Position numbers and translations under genes: made by a program
Source: a virus
Direction: 5' to 3' (one strand)
Length of the DNA: 45,860 nt
IMG/VR virus record: IMGVR_UViG_3300025154_000161
Span: 1-45,860 of that record
The notes under the pieces: generated by a model
What the model was told of the DNA's origin: nothing
Databases searched by the model: none
Seen by the model: the letters and a program-made list of their open reading frames with translations, nothing else
Shown here: piece after piece, positions 5,705 to 14,968 of the stretch
Layout: every line of letters begins with the position of its first letter
Numbering within the stretch: the stretch's first letter is position 1

Positions 5705-5992
5705 TCACGAGCTCTTGAGCATCACATTGACGGGGCCAAGCGTAAATGCACCAGTTGGAACACCAGCTCGGTACTCGCTACGAGTTGAATCATTCAACCG
5801 CTTGGAGCATGGAATTGTGATTGTGTCATCGGCCGTTGGCACCCATTCCGTCTCTCCGTCCGGCCTGGTTTGGAGAATCACGCCAGCCGTAAACGAACCC
5901 CATACCGTCAACGTCCCTCCATGGATTCCCATTCGGATTGGATCGGTCCACTGATTTTCGGCCGTGATCTCCTTGTTTACCGTTCTTCCCAT
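5705..5992 (-). CDS. Beta-rich small protein of the tail/fibre region
   Basis: Ninety-five residues, MGRTVNKEITAENQW at the start and then short beta-strands (GTLTVWGSFTAGVILQTR, DTITIPCSKRL, GAFTLGPVNVML). The composition and position after the fibre genes suggest a small virion or fibre-associated jelly-roll protein. It is the last gene of the leftward structural run. Confidence 0.55.
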   Translation of the reverse strand: MGRTVNKEITAENQWTDPIRMGIHGGTLTVWGSFTAGVILQTRPDGETEWVPTADDTITIPCSKRLNDSTRSEYRAGVPTGAFTLGPVNVMLKSS

Positions 5993-6195
5993 TATGGTCC
6001 TCCAATCACGGGTTGTAGAATGTTTTCCATCATCCCACTGAGTATATTCCTCAAGATGTAGACCTGTCCCGATCCAGGCGTGGTTGCCCCCAACGTGTCA
6101 AGTAGCCCATAAGTAGAAAACAACGCAGCCCGCTCGGACGCCGGGATGCCTGGCGTCGAATACGAGCCGAGGCTGACCACGGAAAACCAGTCCAC
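5992..6195 (-). CDS. Hypothetical small protein
   Basis: Sixty-seven residues (MDWFSVVSLGSYSTPGIP, then ASERAALFSTYGLLDTLG). Its start overlaps the upstream stop and its stop overlaps the next start, so it is a firm member of the operon. No domain is recognised. Confidence 0.5.
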   Translation of the reverse strand: MDWFSVVSLGSYSTPGIPASERAALFSTYGLLDTLGATTPGSGQVYILRNILSGMMENILQPVIGGP

Positions 6196-6725
6196 TAGAG
6201 TCCTCCCATCCAGGTCATGTCATTCACGGTTTGCCGGTCTTTCGTGGCCCACCTTTTCAGGCGTTGCCATTTCGTTTGCTTGGCCTTCATGGCCCCCCTG
6301 GTTTTCTCGCGCAGCAATGCCGCCGTACTCTTGAGCTGCCTATCCTTCTTTTCAATGACGGCGGAAAGCTCAACGGCCAAATCCTCCGCATCAGTCACAT
6401 AGCCTGCTATTCCTCGGTTAGTTGCTCCCTCAAGCTGCTTCGCAAACTGGATTCTTTGCTCTCGATCCATTTCAAGCACGATTCGCAGCATGTCATGAGT
6501 GATCGCAGTGCCGGCTTTGTCAATGCCGCAACCGCAAGGGCATTTGTCAATAGGGTAAGTTTTGCCATTGGCTACCTCCATGAAAAAGAGCTGGATTCCA
6601 ACATCAATAGTTTCGGCATTGACTCCGCGCTTGGCTGCCTCTTTCTTTACCCAAGCGATGGATCGCTCCACCGTGTGTCCGTCAGCCGTGTAAGGCTCGA
6701 AGAGTTTTTCATAGTCGAGAAGCAT
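6195..6725 (-). CDS. Hypothetical helical protein with Cys motif
   Basis: 176 residues. CPCGCGIDKAG near residue 62 is a compact metal-binding motif. Around it are helices (RSIAWVKKEAAKRG, HDMLRIVLEMDREQRIQFAKQ), and the C-terminus is basic (KAKQTKWQRLKRW). It is translationally coupled to the fibre-like gene upstream. Function unknown. Confidence 0.55.
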   Translation of the reverse strand: MLLDYEKLFEPYTADGHTVERSIAWVKKEAAKRGVNAETIDVGIQLFFMEVANGKTYPIDKCPCGCGIDKAGTAITHDMLRIVLEMDREQRIQFAKQLEGATNRGIAGYVTDAEDLAVELSAVIEKKDRQLKSTAALLREKTRGAMKAKQTKWQRLKRWATKDRQTVNDMTWMGGL

Positions 6726-8953
6726 CAGATCACCATCCTTTTTCGAGTGGTGAATGTTCCATCCGAGGAGAAGGCCGCAGCGATTGAGCCGAGGGAAGCT
6801 CCAACATCCGAGAACTGCTCCGTGGCTCCATCGGCTTCAGTAACAATCATTTTGTTAATCAGGGCAATCGCCATCTTAACCACATAATATGCCATCTTTC
6901 CAGAGGTTGCAGCGGAAAGTTCATCCAGGTTTCCGGCTCGCGTTGCCGTAAGCCGCGTTTCCAGATCGTCCACAAGGTTGTCAATGACCGTGAGTACATC
7001 TGGAATAGTGGTCCCGGTGTCTTCAAGGATTAATGCCAGGTGGCTCCCTGCCGCTTCAATCGCTGTCTTAATCTCGGCAGATGTCGGGATGTCGGTAATC
7101 GCCATGTCGAGGAAGGCTGCCTTGGCATTTGTCCACACGGCGTCACTCAGGGCCGTTGCCGCAAGGGCCGCATTATCGGTGCCCCTCATGTCCGTGTTGG
7201 TCGTACACACGTCGATGGTTCCAGTGATGTCGGCAACGATGTCTCCTGTTGCGCCAACGACCACAAGGCCGTTTCCGGCAGAGGAATTGACATTGACCGC
7301 ATGGCTTCCAGCCGTGGCGGATATTGCACTCCCGTTGGTGCTGTTAAGTCTCAAGGCATGACTATTCCCGGTTCCTGTCCCTTGCAGATCTACGGCGATC
7401 CCGCCGGCATCCGAATTGGTGACTGCCATGGACTTCATTGTCAGGGTTGCCGCAGCTCCTCCGTGAGCCCCGTTTCCAAGCAAGACGGTATCCGTGGCAG
7501 GGTCGAAGTAATCGGCGGTGGGTTTTGTTCTAGCTTCAAACTCCGCCACCGTTGGAACATCGGCAACGGCAGTCGCAAGAGCCCCAATCTCTGTGTCTAC
7601 TGCCGCCAAAATAGCCGCCACCTCCGTGTCAATATACCCTGCCACGGTCGCCAAGTTTGCGGCGGTAGCCAATGCCGATGCGGTGATTGCATCCTGAGCT
7701 TCCGACTGAATTGCTCCGAGCGCCGTGGCATTCCAAGATGTCGTACCATCGCTCTTTGGCACTTTATCTAGTTCTGACTGAGTGGCGAGGAGACTTTTGA
7801 TATCACTCGAACAGGTCACATTGAACGTGAGGACGCCATCCGACTTCGGAACCTTGGCAAGTTCACTCGTTAGAGCTGCAACCTCAGTGTCCAGAAGGTC
7901 ATCTATCGTATCCACGCTTGTTTGCGTTGCCCTGCTTGAAACCGTGGCATTAATGTTGTCACCAAGAATCTTTCCAGCCGTGCCCGCACCGTATGCCCCA
8001 GGGATGGTGGTTGCCCATGGATCTCCGGCAGAACCAGCCGCATTAAGAGCATTACCCGTGCTTCCCGCTCCAAGATGGCCAGAGAGAATTTCATCCCATA
8101 CGGCATCTGCTATTCCAGCTTCGGTGAGAGCCGAACCTCCAGCATTGTCGGCAATCTCCTTTACGACCGAACCGGCAACCGCCGCCGCATAGGTTGTCGC
8201 ACTGTCGGTATTGAAAAGGTCCGCAAGTGCCGTGGCTTGAATTTCGTCCACGGATACGTTTGCAACCGCCGTGTCAAGTTCCGCCTTGGTTGGCGGGTCA
8301 TAGGCCACCAGTGCATCATTGCATTCACTTTGAATCGCGGCAAGGGCAGTGGCGTTCCAACTGCTTGCTCCGTCACTTTTCGGAACCTTAGCAAGTTCGG
8401 CGGCTGTCGCAAGAGCAGTCAGGCCGGCTCCGGCAGCCCCGATATCATCAGTCTGTGCCTCGATATCCACAAGGTTCCCAGCAACCGTTGCTCCACTGCC
8501 AAGGTCAGATGGGGTTCCAATGCGCGATTCCAAGTCGTCAACCAGCGTCTCGATGGCACTCAGTCCATACGTGGCGTTCTTGAGCAGAGCCAGCGCACCC
8601 CCACTCCGCTCGATGGAGAAAGCCCCAACCCAAGCATTGACCGTGGCGCCGTCAACCGTGGTCCCCTCAACTCGGACCTGATACTCCCCGGCGGCAACCC
8701 AAAACCCGGCAACGGTGTTGTCGGAGGTATCCAGCGCAATCAAGTGGTTTCCGGTAATCCCATCGTAATCCACGCTCATTGTAACGCCAGCAGCATTGTT
8801 TCGCTGAGTAGTGCCGCCATTCTTGTGGACGTGGACATCAGTGTTGACGAGGTTTGTGATGGTTACGCTCGCGCTCGGATCATCCGAAGAAAACGTGTTG
8901 AACGGAATATAGACCGTTGCGCCGGTTGGAAAATCTCCAAAGTATGAAACCAT
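6725..8953 (-). CDS. Long fibre-like structural protein
   Basis: 742 residues. Residues 1-115 are a beta-sandwich-like N-terminus (FWVAAGEYQVRVEGTTVDG). The middle is a repetitive Ala/Thr/Asp-rich fibre with three copies of an ELxKVPKSDG segment near 186, 364 and 394, and the motif IADAVWDEILSGHLGAGSTG seen in many phage fibre and baseplate-edge proteins. A Gly/Ser/Asn-rich stretch near 500-600 looks like beta-solenoid. It starts by a TAATG overlap with the gene upstream. A role as side fibre or adsorption protein is inferred. Confidence 0.65.
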   Translation of the reverse strand: MVSYFGDFPTGATVYIPFNTFSSDDPSASVTITNLVNTDVHVHKNGGTTQRNNAAGVTMSVDYDGITGNHLIALDTSDNTVAGFWVAAGEYQVRVEGTTVDGATVNAWVGAFSIERSGGALALLKNATYGLSAIETLVDDLESRIGTPSDLGSGATVAGNLVDIEAQTDDIGAAGAGLTALATAAELAKVPKSDGASSWNATALAAIQSECNDALVAYDPPTKAELDTAVANVSVDEIQATALADLFNTDSATTYAAAVAGSVVKEIADNAGGSALTEAGIADAVWDEILSGHLGAGSTGNALNAAGSAGDPWATTIPGAYGAGTAGKILGDNINATVSSRATQTSVDTIDDLLDTEVAALTSELAKVPKSDGVLTFNVTCSSDIKSLLATQSELDKVPKSDGTTSWNATALGAIQSEAQDAITASALATAANLATVAGYIDTEVAAILAAVDTEIGALATAVADVPTVAEFEARTKPTADYFDPATDTVLLGNGAHGGAAATLTMKSMAVTNSDAGGIAVDLQGTGTGNSHALRLNSTNGSAISATAGSHAVNVNSSAGNGLVVVGATGDIVADITGTIDVCTTNTDMRGTDNAALAATALSDAVWTNAKAAFLDMAITDIPTSAEIKTAIEAAGSHLALILEDTGTTIPDVLTVIDNLVDDLETRLTATRAGNLDELSAATSGKMAYYVVKMAIALINKMIVTEADGATEQFSDVGASLGSIAAAFSSDGTFTTRKRMVI

Positions 8954-9663
8954 TATAACGGTCCTCCGAATGGTCCTGAAAAGGGTCTATGGAATGGATT
9001 GTGAATGCCTGTCGTCGCCCCGCCCGCCGCAGCGCCCTTAATCTCTATCCCTGCAATCGTCCAATCCTGGCCGTCCGGAACGGTCATGCCGATAGCTTTG
9101 TTGCCCGCTGCGCCAGCATCGGGATAATAGCCCCCAAATACACCGTAATTGGAATTATCACCAGGGAATCCGGTCATTGGGGTAAAGGAACCAATGGTCG
9201 TATTGGCGGTCTGAGTCCCGGTTCTTGCGTTCCAATCGGATACAATCATTACAATGGCAGAGTTTGCCGCCACACTGGACAGTGTTACTGCTGGATCGCC
9301 AGACGAACCAGCTGTTTGGTTTTTTGCCCCTATGCCATCAGAACCCCTGAAATGGTAAACGCAGCCACCAAAATGAGGGATTGTATTATTGAGCGTAACC
9401 GCTACGGTTAATGACTCATTCCCTGTGCATGTATATGTCCAAACTGCTATGTGAGAAAGACCTACGTTTAAATACTGAGAAACCCAAGATGACGATCCGT
9501 TTTCAGTTATTCCAAGGATGTCTTCGCCTTCAGTTGCCGCCATGCCAACAAGTATGTCCCCAGCCTGTATCGACACGGCAGACATGAGTGTTTTTGTCGC
9601 GGGATTGGCGTTTGTCCAATTCGCCGACTCATACTTATTTACAAGTGTTGGTGCAGTTGCCAT
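8953..9663 (-). CDS. Jelly-roll-like virion protein
   Basis: 236 residues of beta-rich sequence (SIQAGDILVGMAATEGED, HIAVWTYTCTGNESLTVAV, GGCVYHFRGSDG), a pattern seen in phage tail-associated proteins of unknown role. It ends with a Pro/Gly/Phe-rich tail (NPFHRPFSGPFGGPL). It sits 1 bp from its upstream neighbour and is coupled to the fibre gene. Confidence 0.55.
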   Translation of the reverse strand: MATAPTLVNKYESANWTNANPATKTLMSAVSIQAGDILVGMAATEGEDILGITENGSSSWVSQYLNVGLSHIAVWTYTCTGNESLTVAVTLNNTIPHFGGCVYHFRGSDGIGAKNQTAGSSGDPAVTLSSVAANSAIVMIVSDWNARTGTQTANTTIGSFTPMTGFPGDNSNYGVFGGYYPDAGAAGNKAIGMTVPDGQDWTIAGIEIKGAAAGGATTGIHNPFHRPFSGPFGGPL

Positions 9664-9664
9664 A

Positions 9665-9961
9665 CTAGATCACCAAGACTTGGACGAGAGGTTCAATGTA
9701 CTGAGCAGGTTTATCCGTACTCAGAAGAGTCTGCTTTTGATACCCGAGATACATATTCTCGAAAGCGAGACATGCCGCTCGAATTGCGTAGATATCGTTG
9801 GCGTCGTAGCCATAACCGGTCAAATCCTGGTCGGTTAAAGTCGCAAAGTAGCTATACATGCGATGCCACCGTTGCGCGATTCGGAACGTGTCGTTGGCAA
9901 CCGTGGTCAACTCGCGGTCCAGATCTGTTTTTGCCGGCTTTGAAATATTTAGCATTTGCAT
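9665..9961 (-). CDS. Hypothetical small virion-region protein
   Basis: Ninety-eight residues, mostly helical (TTVANDTFRIAQRWHRMYSYF, ANDIYAIRAACLAFENMYLG). The ATG at 9961 has AGGAAA close upstream; the ATG at 9955 is equally possible. Position suggests a tail or fibre accessory protein. Confidence 0.5.
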   Translation of the reverse strand: MQMLNISKPAKTDLDRELTTVANDTFRIAQRWHRMYSYFATLTDQDLTGYGYDANDIYAIRAACLAFENMYLGYQKQTLLSTDKPAQYIEPLVQVLVI

Positions 9962-10010
9962 TTTCCTTTCCTAAAGTTTCTTCCACGTCGTTACTCGCTT
10001 AACAGCCCAA

Positions 10011-10433
10011 TCATTCAGTCCTCTCAATTTGTACAAACTTCATCATGGGTTCACCCGCAGGCCCAAAGCCTATCTCGACCACGAGCCGAAATCCACCAGG
10101 CACACCGGGAGCGACATGATCCGGCACAACCCATGACACTTCTTGGCTATATCCAGACTCGTTCCCTGCCACATCGTAAGCCGTGGCCGCGAAATAGACG
10201 GTCCTGCCATCCTCGGGAGTGATATCTATTGTGGCTGTTTTCTGCTCGTTTGCTACGGCTGGAACATCAACATGGGCCGTGTAGCTCCGTGAGGCATCGC
10301 CCCAGTAGATTCGGTAGCCCGCCAGGTCCGGCTCCGTGTTGGGGTTCCATGCGAGCGTTACAGGCGCGGCCTGGGCGAGAGATGCCGAGAAGACCAGCAT
10401 CGCCAGAATTGCAATGAATCGGGTTTTCGTCAT
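10011..10433 (-). CDS. Secreted fibronectin type III-like protein
   Basis: 140 residues. An N-terminal Sec signal peptide (MTKTRFIAILAMLVFSASLA, cleavage near AQA-AP) is followed by one FN3 fold: VTLAWNPNTEPDLAGYRIYW, then DGRTVYFAATAYDVAGNESG. Free FN3 proteins with a signal peptide in phage genomes are probably exported and stick to the cell surface or exopolymer. It lies between the secreted tailspike-like gene and fibre genes. A host-surface or adsorption-modifying role is inference. Confidence 0.65.
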   Translation of the reverse strand: MTKTRFIAILAMLVFSASLAQAAPVTLAWNPNTEPDLAGYRIYWGDASRSYTAHVDVPAVANEQKTATIDITPEDGRTVYFAATAYDVAGNESGYSQEVSWVVPDHVAPGVPGGFRLVVEIGFGPAGEPMMKFVQIERTE

Positions 10434-10512
10434 TTCTACTCCCTTGAAGTGGGGTTGTCCTTGTCTTTGTTTCCGTTATGTCCGTGGCGGGTTGGCCGGA
10501 CGCCCCAAATTG

Positions 10513-12600
10513 TCACTCCATTACGGTAATGAGCAATGTTTGTGCATTGGTCCCAAGCGCAAGATATCCAGTCCCGTCAAATTTCTCGATTTTTGCATCC
10601 ACGGTGTTTGCTGTCGCGTCTTCCGAACCGGCACTGAATCGTTTCGTGGTAGCCCCAAGCCCTGAATTGGTGGTACTCATCATTGTCTGGATTGCGCTTG
10701 CAGTCACCAGTCCCTTGGTGAACGATATTACGGCCCCTTGCGCGTCCGTGGCAGGAGCGGCGGAGAGGATGGCGTAAGGATCTGATGCAACCGTGATGGT
10801 TCCGGCTCCGTTGCTGGTCACACGCGCCACGCGAGGATACATATGCTTTATCGTGCGAGTGGTGGTGATGCCGTAAGTCCCGAACAGTTTGGTCCATCCG
10901 GTAATCAATTGAGGCCCGAATGTCAGATAGTCGCTCGTCCTGGCAACTGCGCCATGATCCGCAACCAGAATGGCGGTAGCGTAGGGTCCAGACGCTAGAC
11001 TCCATTTGTTCCCGGTTACTGTTCCGTACTGCACTCCACCGAGAATCAATGCTCCCGTGTGCGTGCCGGTCAATGTCACTGCATTGTTGGCTATTACCAC
11101 GTTGTCGGCATGTCTGACTGTCATCCCGTGAACGTAGTCATTCCCGCTGTTGACAATATTCCCATCTATCACCAACCCATCGAAAGTATATACATTGGTT
11201 GACCCATTATATAGAGCATTAATCACAGCAATGGAGTTATATTCGTCTGTAGAGTGATTAAGCAATCCAGATAATTTGTTACTTGAGATTGCTATGTTTT
11301 CGCTGTCTCCGTTTTCGGTGTTAATATATATTCCGTTATATCCTCCTGTCATTACATTGTTAGTAACAACAAGTCCACGGTGAACCCTAAACGCCATGCA
11401 CGCCTCAACATAACTCGTAGCAACATTTGACCAGTCTACGATGTTCCCGTCAATTACTGCGTTGACATTCCATGGCTCGGAATTGCCGACCTGGATTGAT
11501 CCATAAATGGAGTGCCTGTCCGTTGCTGTAGAGAGAAATCTGTTGTTACGGATCACAACATCGTAGCAAGTTTGATAGTTTATCCCATATCCACCCGCCG
11601 TCAGGCCGGCGTAATAAACGTTCCCGTGTGAATAGTTGTTTTCAATCGTAAGACGCTTCGCTCCCAGTGCGTTGATAGCCGTGCAGAATACGGTAAACTC
11701 ACAGTCTCGCACAATCACGTCCGTTACATTCGGCGTCGAATAGGTCGCCGTGGTGGGAGCGGAAAGCATTATCGCGGAAGGCACCTCTCCAGGACTCCCG
11801 GTTCCGTCAGCCGCCCCAACGAATTTTATTCCGGATATCGTCACCCCTGCCGTAGCCACGTAGGTCGAATCATATCCTATGTCGATTATGGCCCCGGTCG
11901 TATCGGTGGTCTGGATGACAGTTTGGCTCGCCCCTTTGCCGAGAATGTTTGTGGACTTTACGACCGAAAGGGTATGCCTCGTACCGGAATAGCGGTTCAT
12001 GAGGTAGGTTTTGGCGTCAAGCTCGACTGTATTTGCGGCCTCGATAGCGCATTGCATCGCCGTTGCTGAATCGGTCGGTGACGCGGAAGCCCCAAACATT
12101 TCGGGAGTAGCAACAGACAGTCCTATTACTTCCCCCGGCGACGCGTCAAACATCTGCTCGCCGTTGTCTTCGAGGTGCGAGCCTGCCGCGAAGGTCAGGG
12201 TATTTGCGGCGGTAGTGGTCAGAACGAAGCCTGGTATGGTCGTGAAGGTGGTCCCGGAAGGTATGGTCAAGGGAGCCGAAAGCGTAACATCGGCGGACAG
12301 AACCACGCGCGGCGTGCTTGCATTGGCAATAGCCGCGATCAACTTGGCCTCGGTCTTTGGATATGCCGTCGAAGTATACTCCATTAACTTCTCGGGCGTG
12401 ATCTTCTTGGTCTTTCCGGATGATGAGATCCCGGTATCGGAGACATCAACAATCGGAAACACGTCACTGTCGGATGGTAAATCTGTCAGGCTGGGAAGAT
12501 CGCTAATTCTAGCATCGGCAGCAAAAAGACTATGTGGAAATGCCGCTATCAAAAATACGCAAATCCAGAACGATGCCATAACCGAAGTAAATCGCTTCAT
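10513..12600 (-). CDS. Beta-helix tailspike-like protein with signal peptide
   Basis: 695 residues from the ATG at 12600. A clear signal peptide (MKRFTSVMASFWICVFLIAA, cleavage near LFA-AD) precedes a short linker (RISDLPSLTDLPSDSDVFP) typical of phage fibre N-termini. Residues about 73-168 match the other tailspike (TAYPKTEAKLIAAIA, SHLEDNGEQMF). Then comes a long right-handed parallel beta-helix with recurring short motifs (LTIENNYSHG, VVIRNNRFLS, LVVTNNVMTGG), as in pectate lyase-type polysaccharide-binding or -cleaving proteins. Export by Sec is unusual for a virion spike. The longer frame to 12654 is less likely. Confidence 0.7.
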   Translation of the reverse strand: MKRFTSVMASFWICVFLIAAFPHSLFAADARISDLPSLTDLPSDSDVFPIVDVSDTGISSSGKTKKITPEKLMEYTSTAYPKTEAKLIAAIANASTPRVVLSADVTLSAPLTIPSGTTFTTIPGFVLTTTAANTLTFAAGSHLEDNGEQMFDASPGEVIGLSVATPEMFGASASPTDSATAMQCAIEAANTVELDAKTYLMNRYSGTRHTLSVVKSTNILGKGASQTVIQTTDTTGAIIDIGYDSTYVATAGVTISGIKFVGAADGTGSPGEVPSAIMLSAPTTATYSTPNVTDVIVRDCEFTVFCTAINALGAKRLTIENNYSHGNVYYAGLTAGGYGINYQTCYDVVIRNNRFLSTATDRHSIYGSIQVGNSEPWNVNAVIDGNIVDWSNVATSYVEACMAFRVHRGLVVTNNVMTGGYNGIYINTENGDSENIAISSNKLSGLLNHSTDEYNSIAVINALYNGSTNVYTFDGLVIDGNIVNSGNDYVHGMTVRHADNVVIANNAVTLTGTHTGALILGGVQYGTVTGNKWSLASGPYATAILVADHGAVARTSDYLTFGPQLITGWTKLFGTYGITTTRTIKHMYPRVARVTSNGAGTITVASDPYAILSAAPATDAQGAVISFTKGLVTASAIQTMMSTTNSGLGATTKRFSAGSEDATANTVDAKIEKFDGTGYLALGTNAQTLLITVME

Positions 12601-12619
12601 AGTTTTATCTGCCCTTTTC

Positions 12620-12913
12620 CTAGTTGATGGTAACGTACAAAGTCCCGCCGTCAATCGTGGTCAGAACGAACCCCTCGAATGGAACTTCGGGGGACGGATT
12701 GATCCACGTCTCGATGCCCACCGTCTCGTGATTCGGCGCCCCGGCAATGGCTCGGACGGGAGCCCATATGGCTCCGCCCCTGGTATCCTTGGTCACCAGA
12801 TCATTGTCCGCCGCATTGGGGTGGTAGTCCATCCTGGATATGAAGACCGGACCTGTCCATATAGTCCCGGCCGTATCGAGCGCCCATACTCTTCCGGTTA
12901 TTGCGTTTGCCAT
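12620..12913 (-). CDS. Small beta-rich virion-region protein
   Basis: Ninety-seven residues (MANAITGRVWALDTAGTIWT, then GGAIWAPVRAIAGAPNHE). The ATG at 12913 has GGAGG about 10 nt upstream. It lies between two tailspike genes and is probably a small structural or spike-associated protein. Confidence 0.5.
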   Translation of the reverse strand: MANAITGRVWALDTAGTIWTGPVFISRMDYHPNAADNDLVTKDTRGGAIWAPVRAIAGAPNHETVGIETWINPSPEVPFEGFVLTTIDGGTLYVTIN

Positions 12914-12970
12914 TTTATCGATTCCTCCAGTCCAAGCTCATGATCCGTATTGGTCCAATCTTTCGCCAAT

Positions 12971-14968
12971 TTACTTCTTGGCCCAAGCCCCTGCTTCGTA
13001 GACATAGAATCCAGCCCCCGTTCCGCCTGGGTTCCAGGTTGCCCCGTCCGCATACGCCATCATGCCGTTGGCGGGAGATGCCGGTTCAGCCGTAAGCACT
13101 CGCAGATTCACGACATCGCTCTTGAATTGGTCACCGGCTGCCAAGGCCAGGCTGTTGGCCCCGTCCCGGCTCAGCTCCACGTCGGCCGCTCCCGCCGCGT
13201 CGTACCATTTCAATGTGCCGTTCAGCAGCATCCCGAACCGCTTCACTTCGTTCAAGAACAAAGAGAAGATGGTATTGGTGGTTCCGGTCCCGTAGAGTTG
13301 CTTCTCTTCGCTCACGGTGTGGGTTGACCTCAGGTCGTACAGTCCCCTGACCGCGGAAGCCGGGTAATAGTTCGAGTTGTCGGGCACGATCACGTTCCCG
13401 GCCCCCGACGCCAAGCGGATGCACGAGCCTCTGACCGTCCACGATTCATCCGCGTCGGTATCCCCGAGGGTTGTCACCAAAAAGAAATCGTTGCCGACAA
13501 CGGTCCCGGTTCCGGTGTTGAAATGGACGAAAGTTGCAGCGGTCGCGGCCTCATAGCTATGCACATCCTGGAACACATTATCCGCGATGGTTGCGTTGGG
13601 GGCCGAGCCGCTCGCCGAGTCGGTCAGGTAAATGCCGTTTCGCAGGGCCTCCACCAGTTGGCAGTTGGCGACCACCATGCGCTTTGACCCCAAGTTGTAT
13701 ATCAGGTCGGCCGGGTCCGGGTCTCCCGGCGTGGTGTTGCCGTGAGCCGCCGCCTCCGCGATGTCGTCGGCGTCGGTGGATTGAGAATCGGCATGCGTTC
13801 GACCGTGGATCTTCGTGCCGATGAAATGCACGGCCGGGGAATCCTCGATCACGGCTCCGTGATAGTAAAACCGCTCTATCACGCTATGGCCCGTGAATCG
13901 GATCGAATTGCTGTTGCGGCCACTGACGGCATCGGGTCCAATGTAAAGCGGAGGCACGCCGTCCGATCTGTTGGTGACCCACTTTCCGTTGTGCATCAGC
14001 ATCAAGTTCTGGAACTCGGAATCCCACACGCCTTCCAGCCACAATCCATAGCCGACCATGTTGCTGCTGTAGAATTGGTCCGTATGCACCTTGTTGGCCG
14101 AAACGATCTTCAACCCACCCGTAGCGACGTGGTCCCCGTCGAGTTTGATCCCCTCGAGTTTGATATCGTTAAGGGGAGACGCACCGGAAAACGTGAGCAT
14201 GTCGACGGCCGCGGTGGCCGTGAATACTGTTTTGTCCCCACCGTCCCCCAGGATTTTGACCGATGTGGTGACCGTCCTAGCCTCGTTCCAGTCATAACTC
14301 CCGGCCGGCACTCGTACCGGGATGTCCGAGCTTGCCACGGCCACAATGGCAATGTAAAGGGTCGAGTCGTTGATTGTACCGAACATCGCCGGCGAAACTC
14401 GCTCCACGGTTCCGGCTTGAAATATTACCCCTCCCGCCACGGTGGAGAACATCTGAGAGCCATTGTCCTCCAGATGGGAGCCAGTGGCAAAGGTCAGGAT
14501 GTTCACCGCATCCGTGGTCAATATCGCTCCGGGCAGGGCCGAATAACTCACGCCGGACGGGATGGACAGTGGAGCCGACAAAGCTACGGAATCGGCCAAG
14601 ATAATCCGGGGTGTTGTCGCGCTGGCAATGGCCGAAATCAGCCGCGCTTCCGTTTTGGGATACGCCGTTCCCGTATATTCTCCGAACCTGCCTATGACAA
14701 CATTGTCATACGTCGTTGTAATGTAATTGGTCTTGGACAGCACCAGCTTGAAGTCTTGATCTCCATCGTAGTCATCGTCGGAAACCCAAAAGCTATAGAA
14801 CCCGTCTATCGCGGTCGTGACGGTGCTGCCGGCAATGGGGGTGACCGAGTCTTCCGATTCGTAGATGGTTGCGAGAGTGCTTGATCCGGATAGGTAGACG
14901 GTCACGGTCCCGCCCTGGATTACTCGGCCATTTGCGTCGCAATAGGTATCTTGATGAATGTATCTCAT
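12971..14968 (-). CDS. Tailspike / tail fibre with pectate-lyase-like beta-helix
   Basis: 665 residues from the ATG at 14968, which overlaps the HNH gene's stop (ATGA). Residues 1-95 are a virion-binding beta-domain (MRYIHQDTYCDANGRVIQGG, FYSFWVSDDDYDGDQDFK) like that of many podovirus tail proteins. Residues 97-195 are shared with the signal-peptide paralogue. The rest is a parallel beta-helix (VKILGDGGDK, SIRFTGHSVIERFYYHG, MVVANCQLVEALRNGIYL). The C-terminus ends in a short beta domain (GFYVYEAGAWAKK). It has no signal peptide. The receptor-binding or depolymerase role is inferred. Confidence 0.75.
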   Translation of the reverse strand: MRYIHQDTYCDANGRVIQGGTVTVYLSGSSTLATIYESEDSVTPIAGSTVTTAIDGFYSFWVSDDDYDGDQDFKLVLSKTNYITTTYDNVVIGRFGEYTGTAYPKTEARLISAIASATTPRIILADSVALSAPLSIPSGVSYSALPGAILTTDAVNILTFATGSHLEDNGSQMFSTVAGGVIFQAGTVERVSPAMFGTINDSTLYIAIVAVASSDIPVRVPAGSYDWNEARTVTTSVKILGDGGDKTVFTATAAVDMLTFSGASPLNDIKLEGIKLDGDHVATGGLKIVSANKVHTDQFYSSNMVGYGLWLEGVWDSEFQNLMLMHNGKWVTNRSDGVPPLYIGPDAVSGRNSNSIRFTGHSVIERFYYHGAVIEDSPAVHFIGTKIHGRTHADSQSTDADDIAEAAAHGNTTPGDPDPADLIYNLGSKRMVVANCQLVEALRNGIYLTDSASGSAPNATIADNVFQDVHSYEAATAATFVHFNTGTGTVVGNDFFLVTTLGDTDADESWTVRGSCIRLASGAGNVIVPDNSNYYPASAVRGLYDLRSTHTVSEEKQLYGTGTTNTIFSLFLNEVKRFGMLLNGTLKWYDAAGAADVELSRDGANSLALAAGDQFKSDVVNLRVLTAEPASPANGMMAYADGATWNPGGTGAGFYVYEAGAWAKK

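Noticed and set aside
5570-5788. 72-codon plus-strand ORF in the convergent region
   Set aside because: It runs into the end of a real minus-strand gene, has no SD and no recognisable composition.
7040-8947. Long plus-strand ORFs opposite the fibre gene
   Set aside because: They are shadows of the repetitive Ala/Thr/Val-rich fibre gene, with no SD and implausible composition (Arg/Cys/Gly/Ser mix).
12011-12943. 310-codon plus-strand ORF crossing two minus-strand genes
   Set aside because: It crosses a real gene boundary and the signal peptide region of the spike gene; no SD.
13742-14884. 380-codon plus-strand ORF opposite the tailspike
   Set aside because: Antisense of a well-supported beta-helix gene; composition is Arg/His/Gly-rich and no domain is present.
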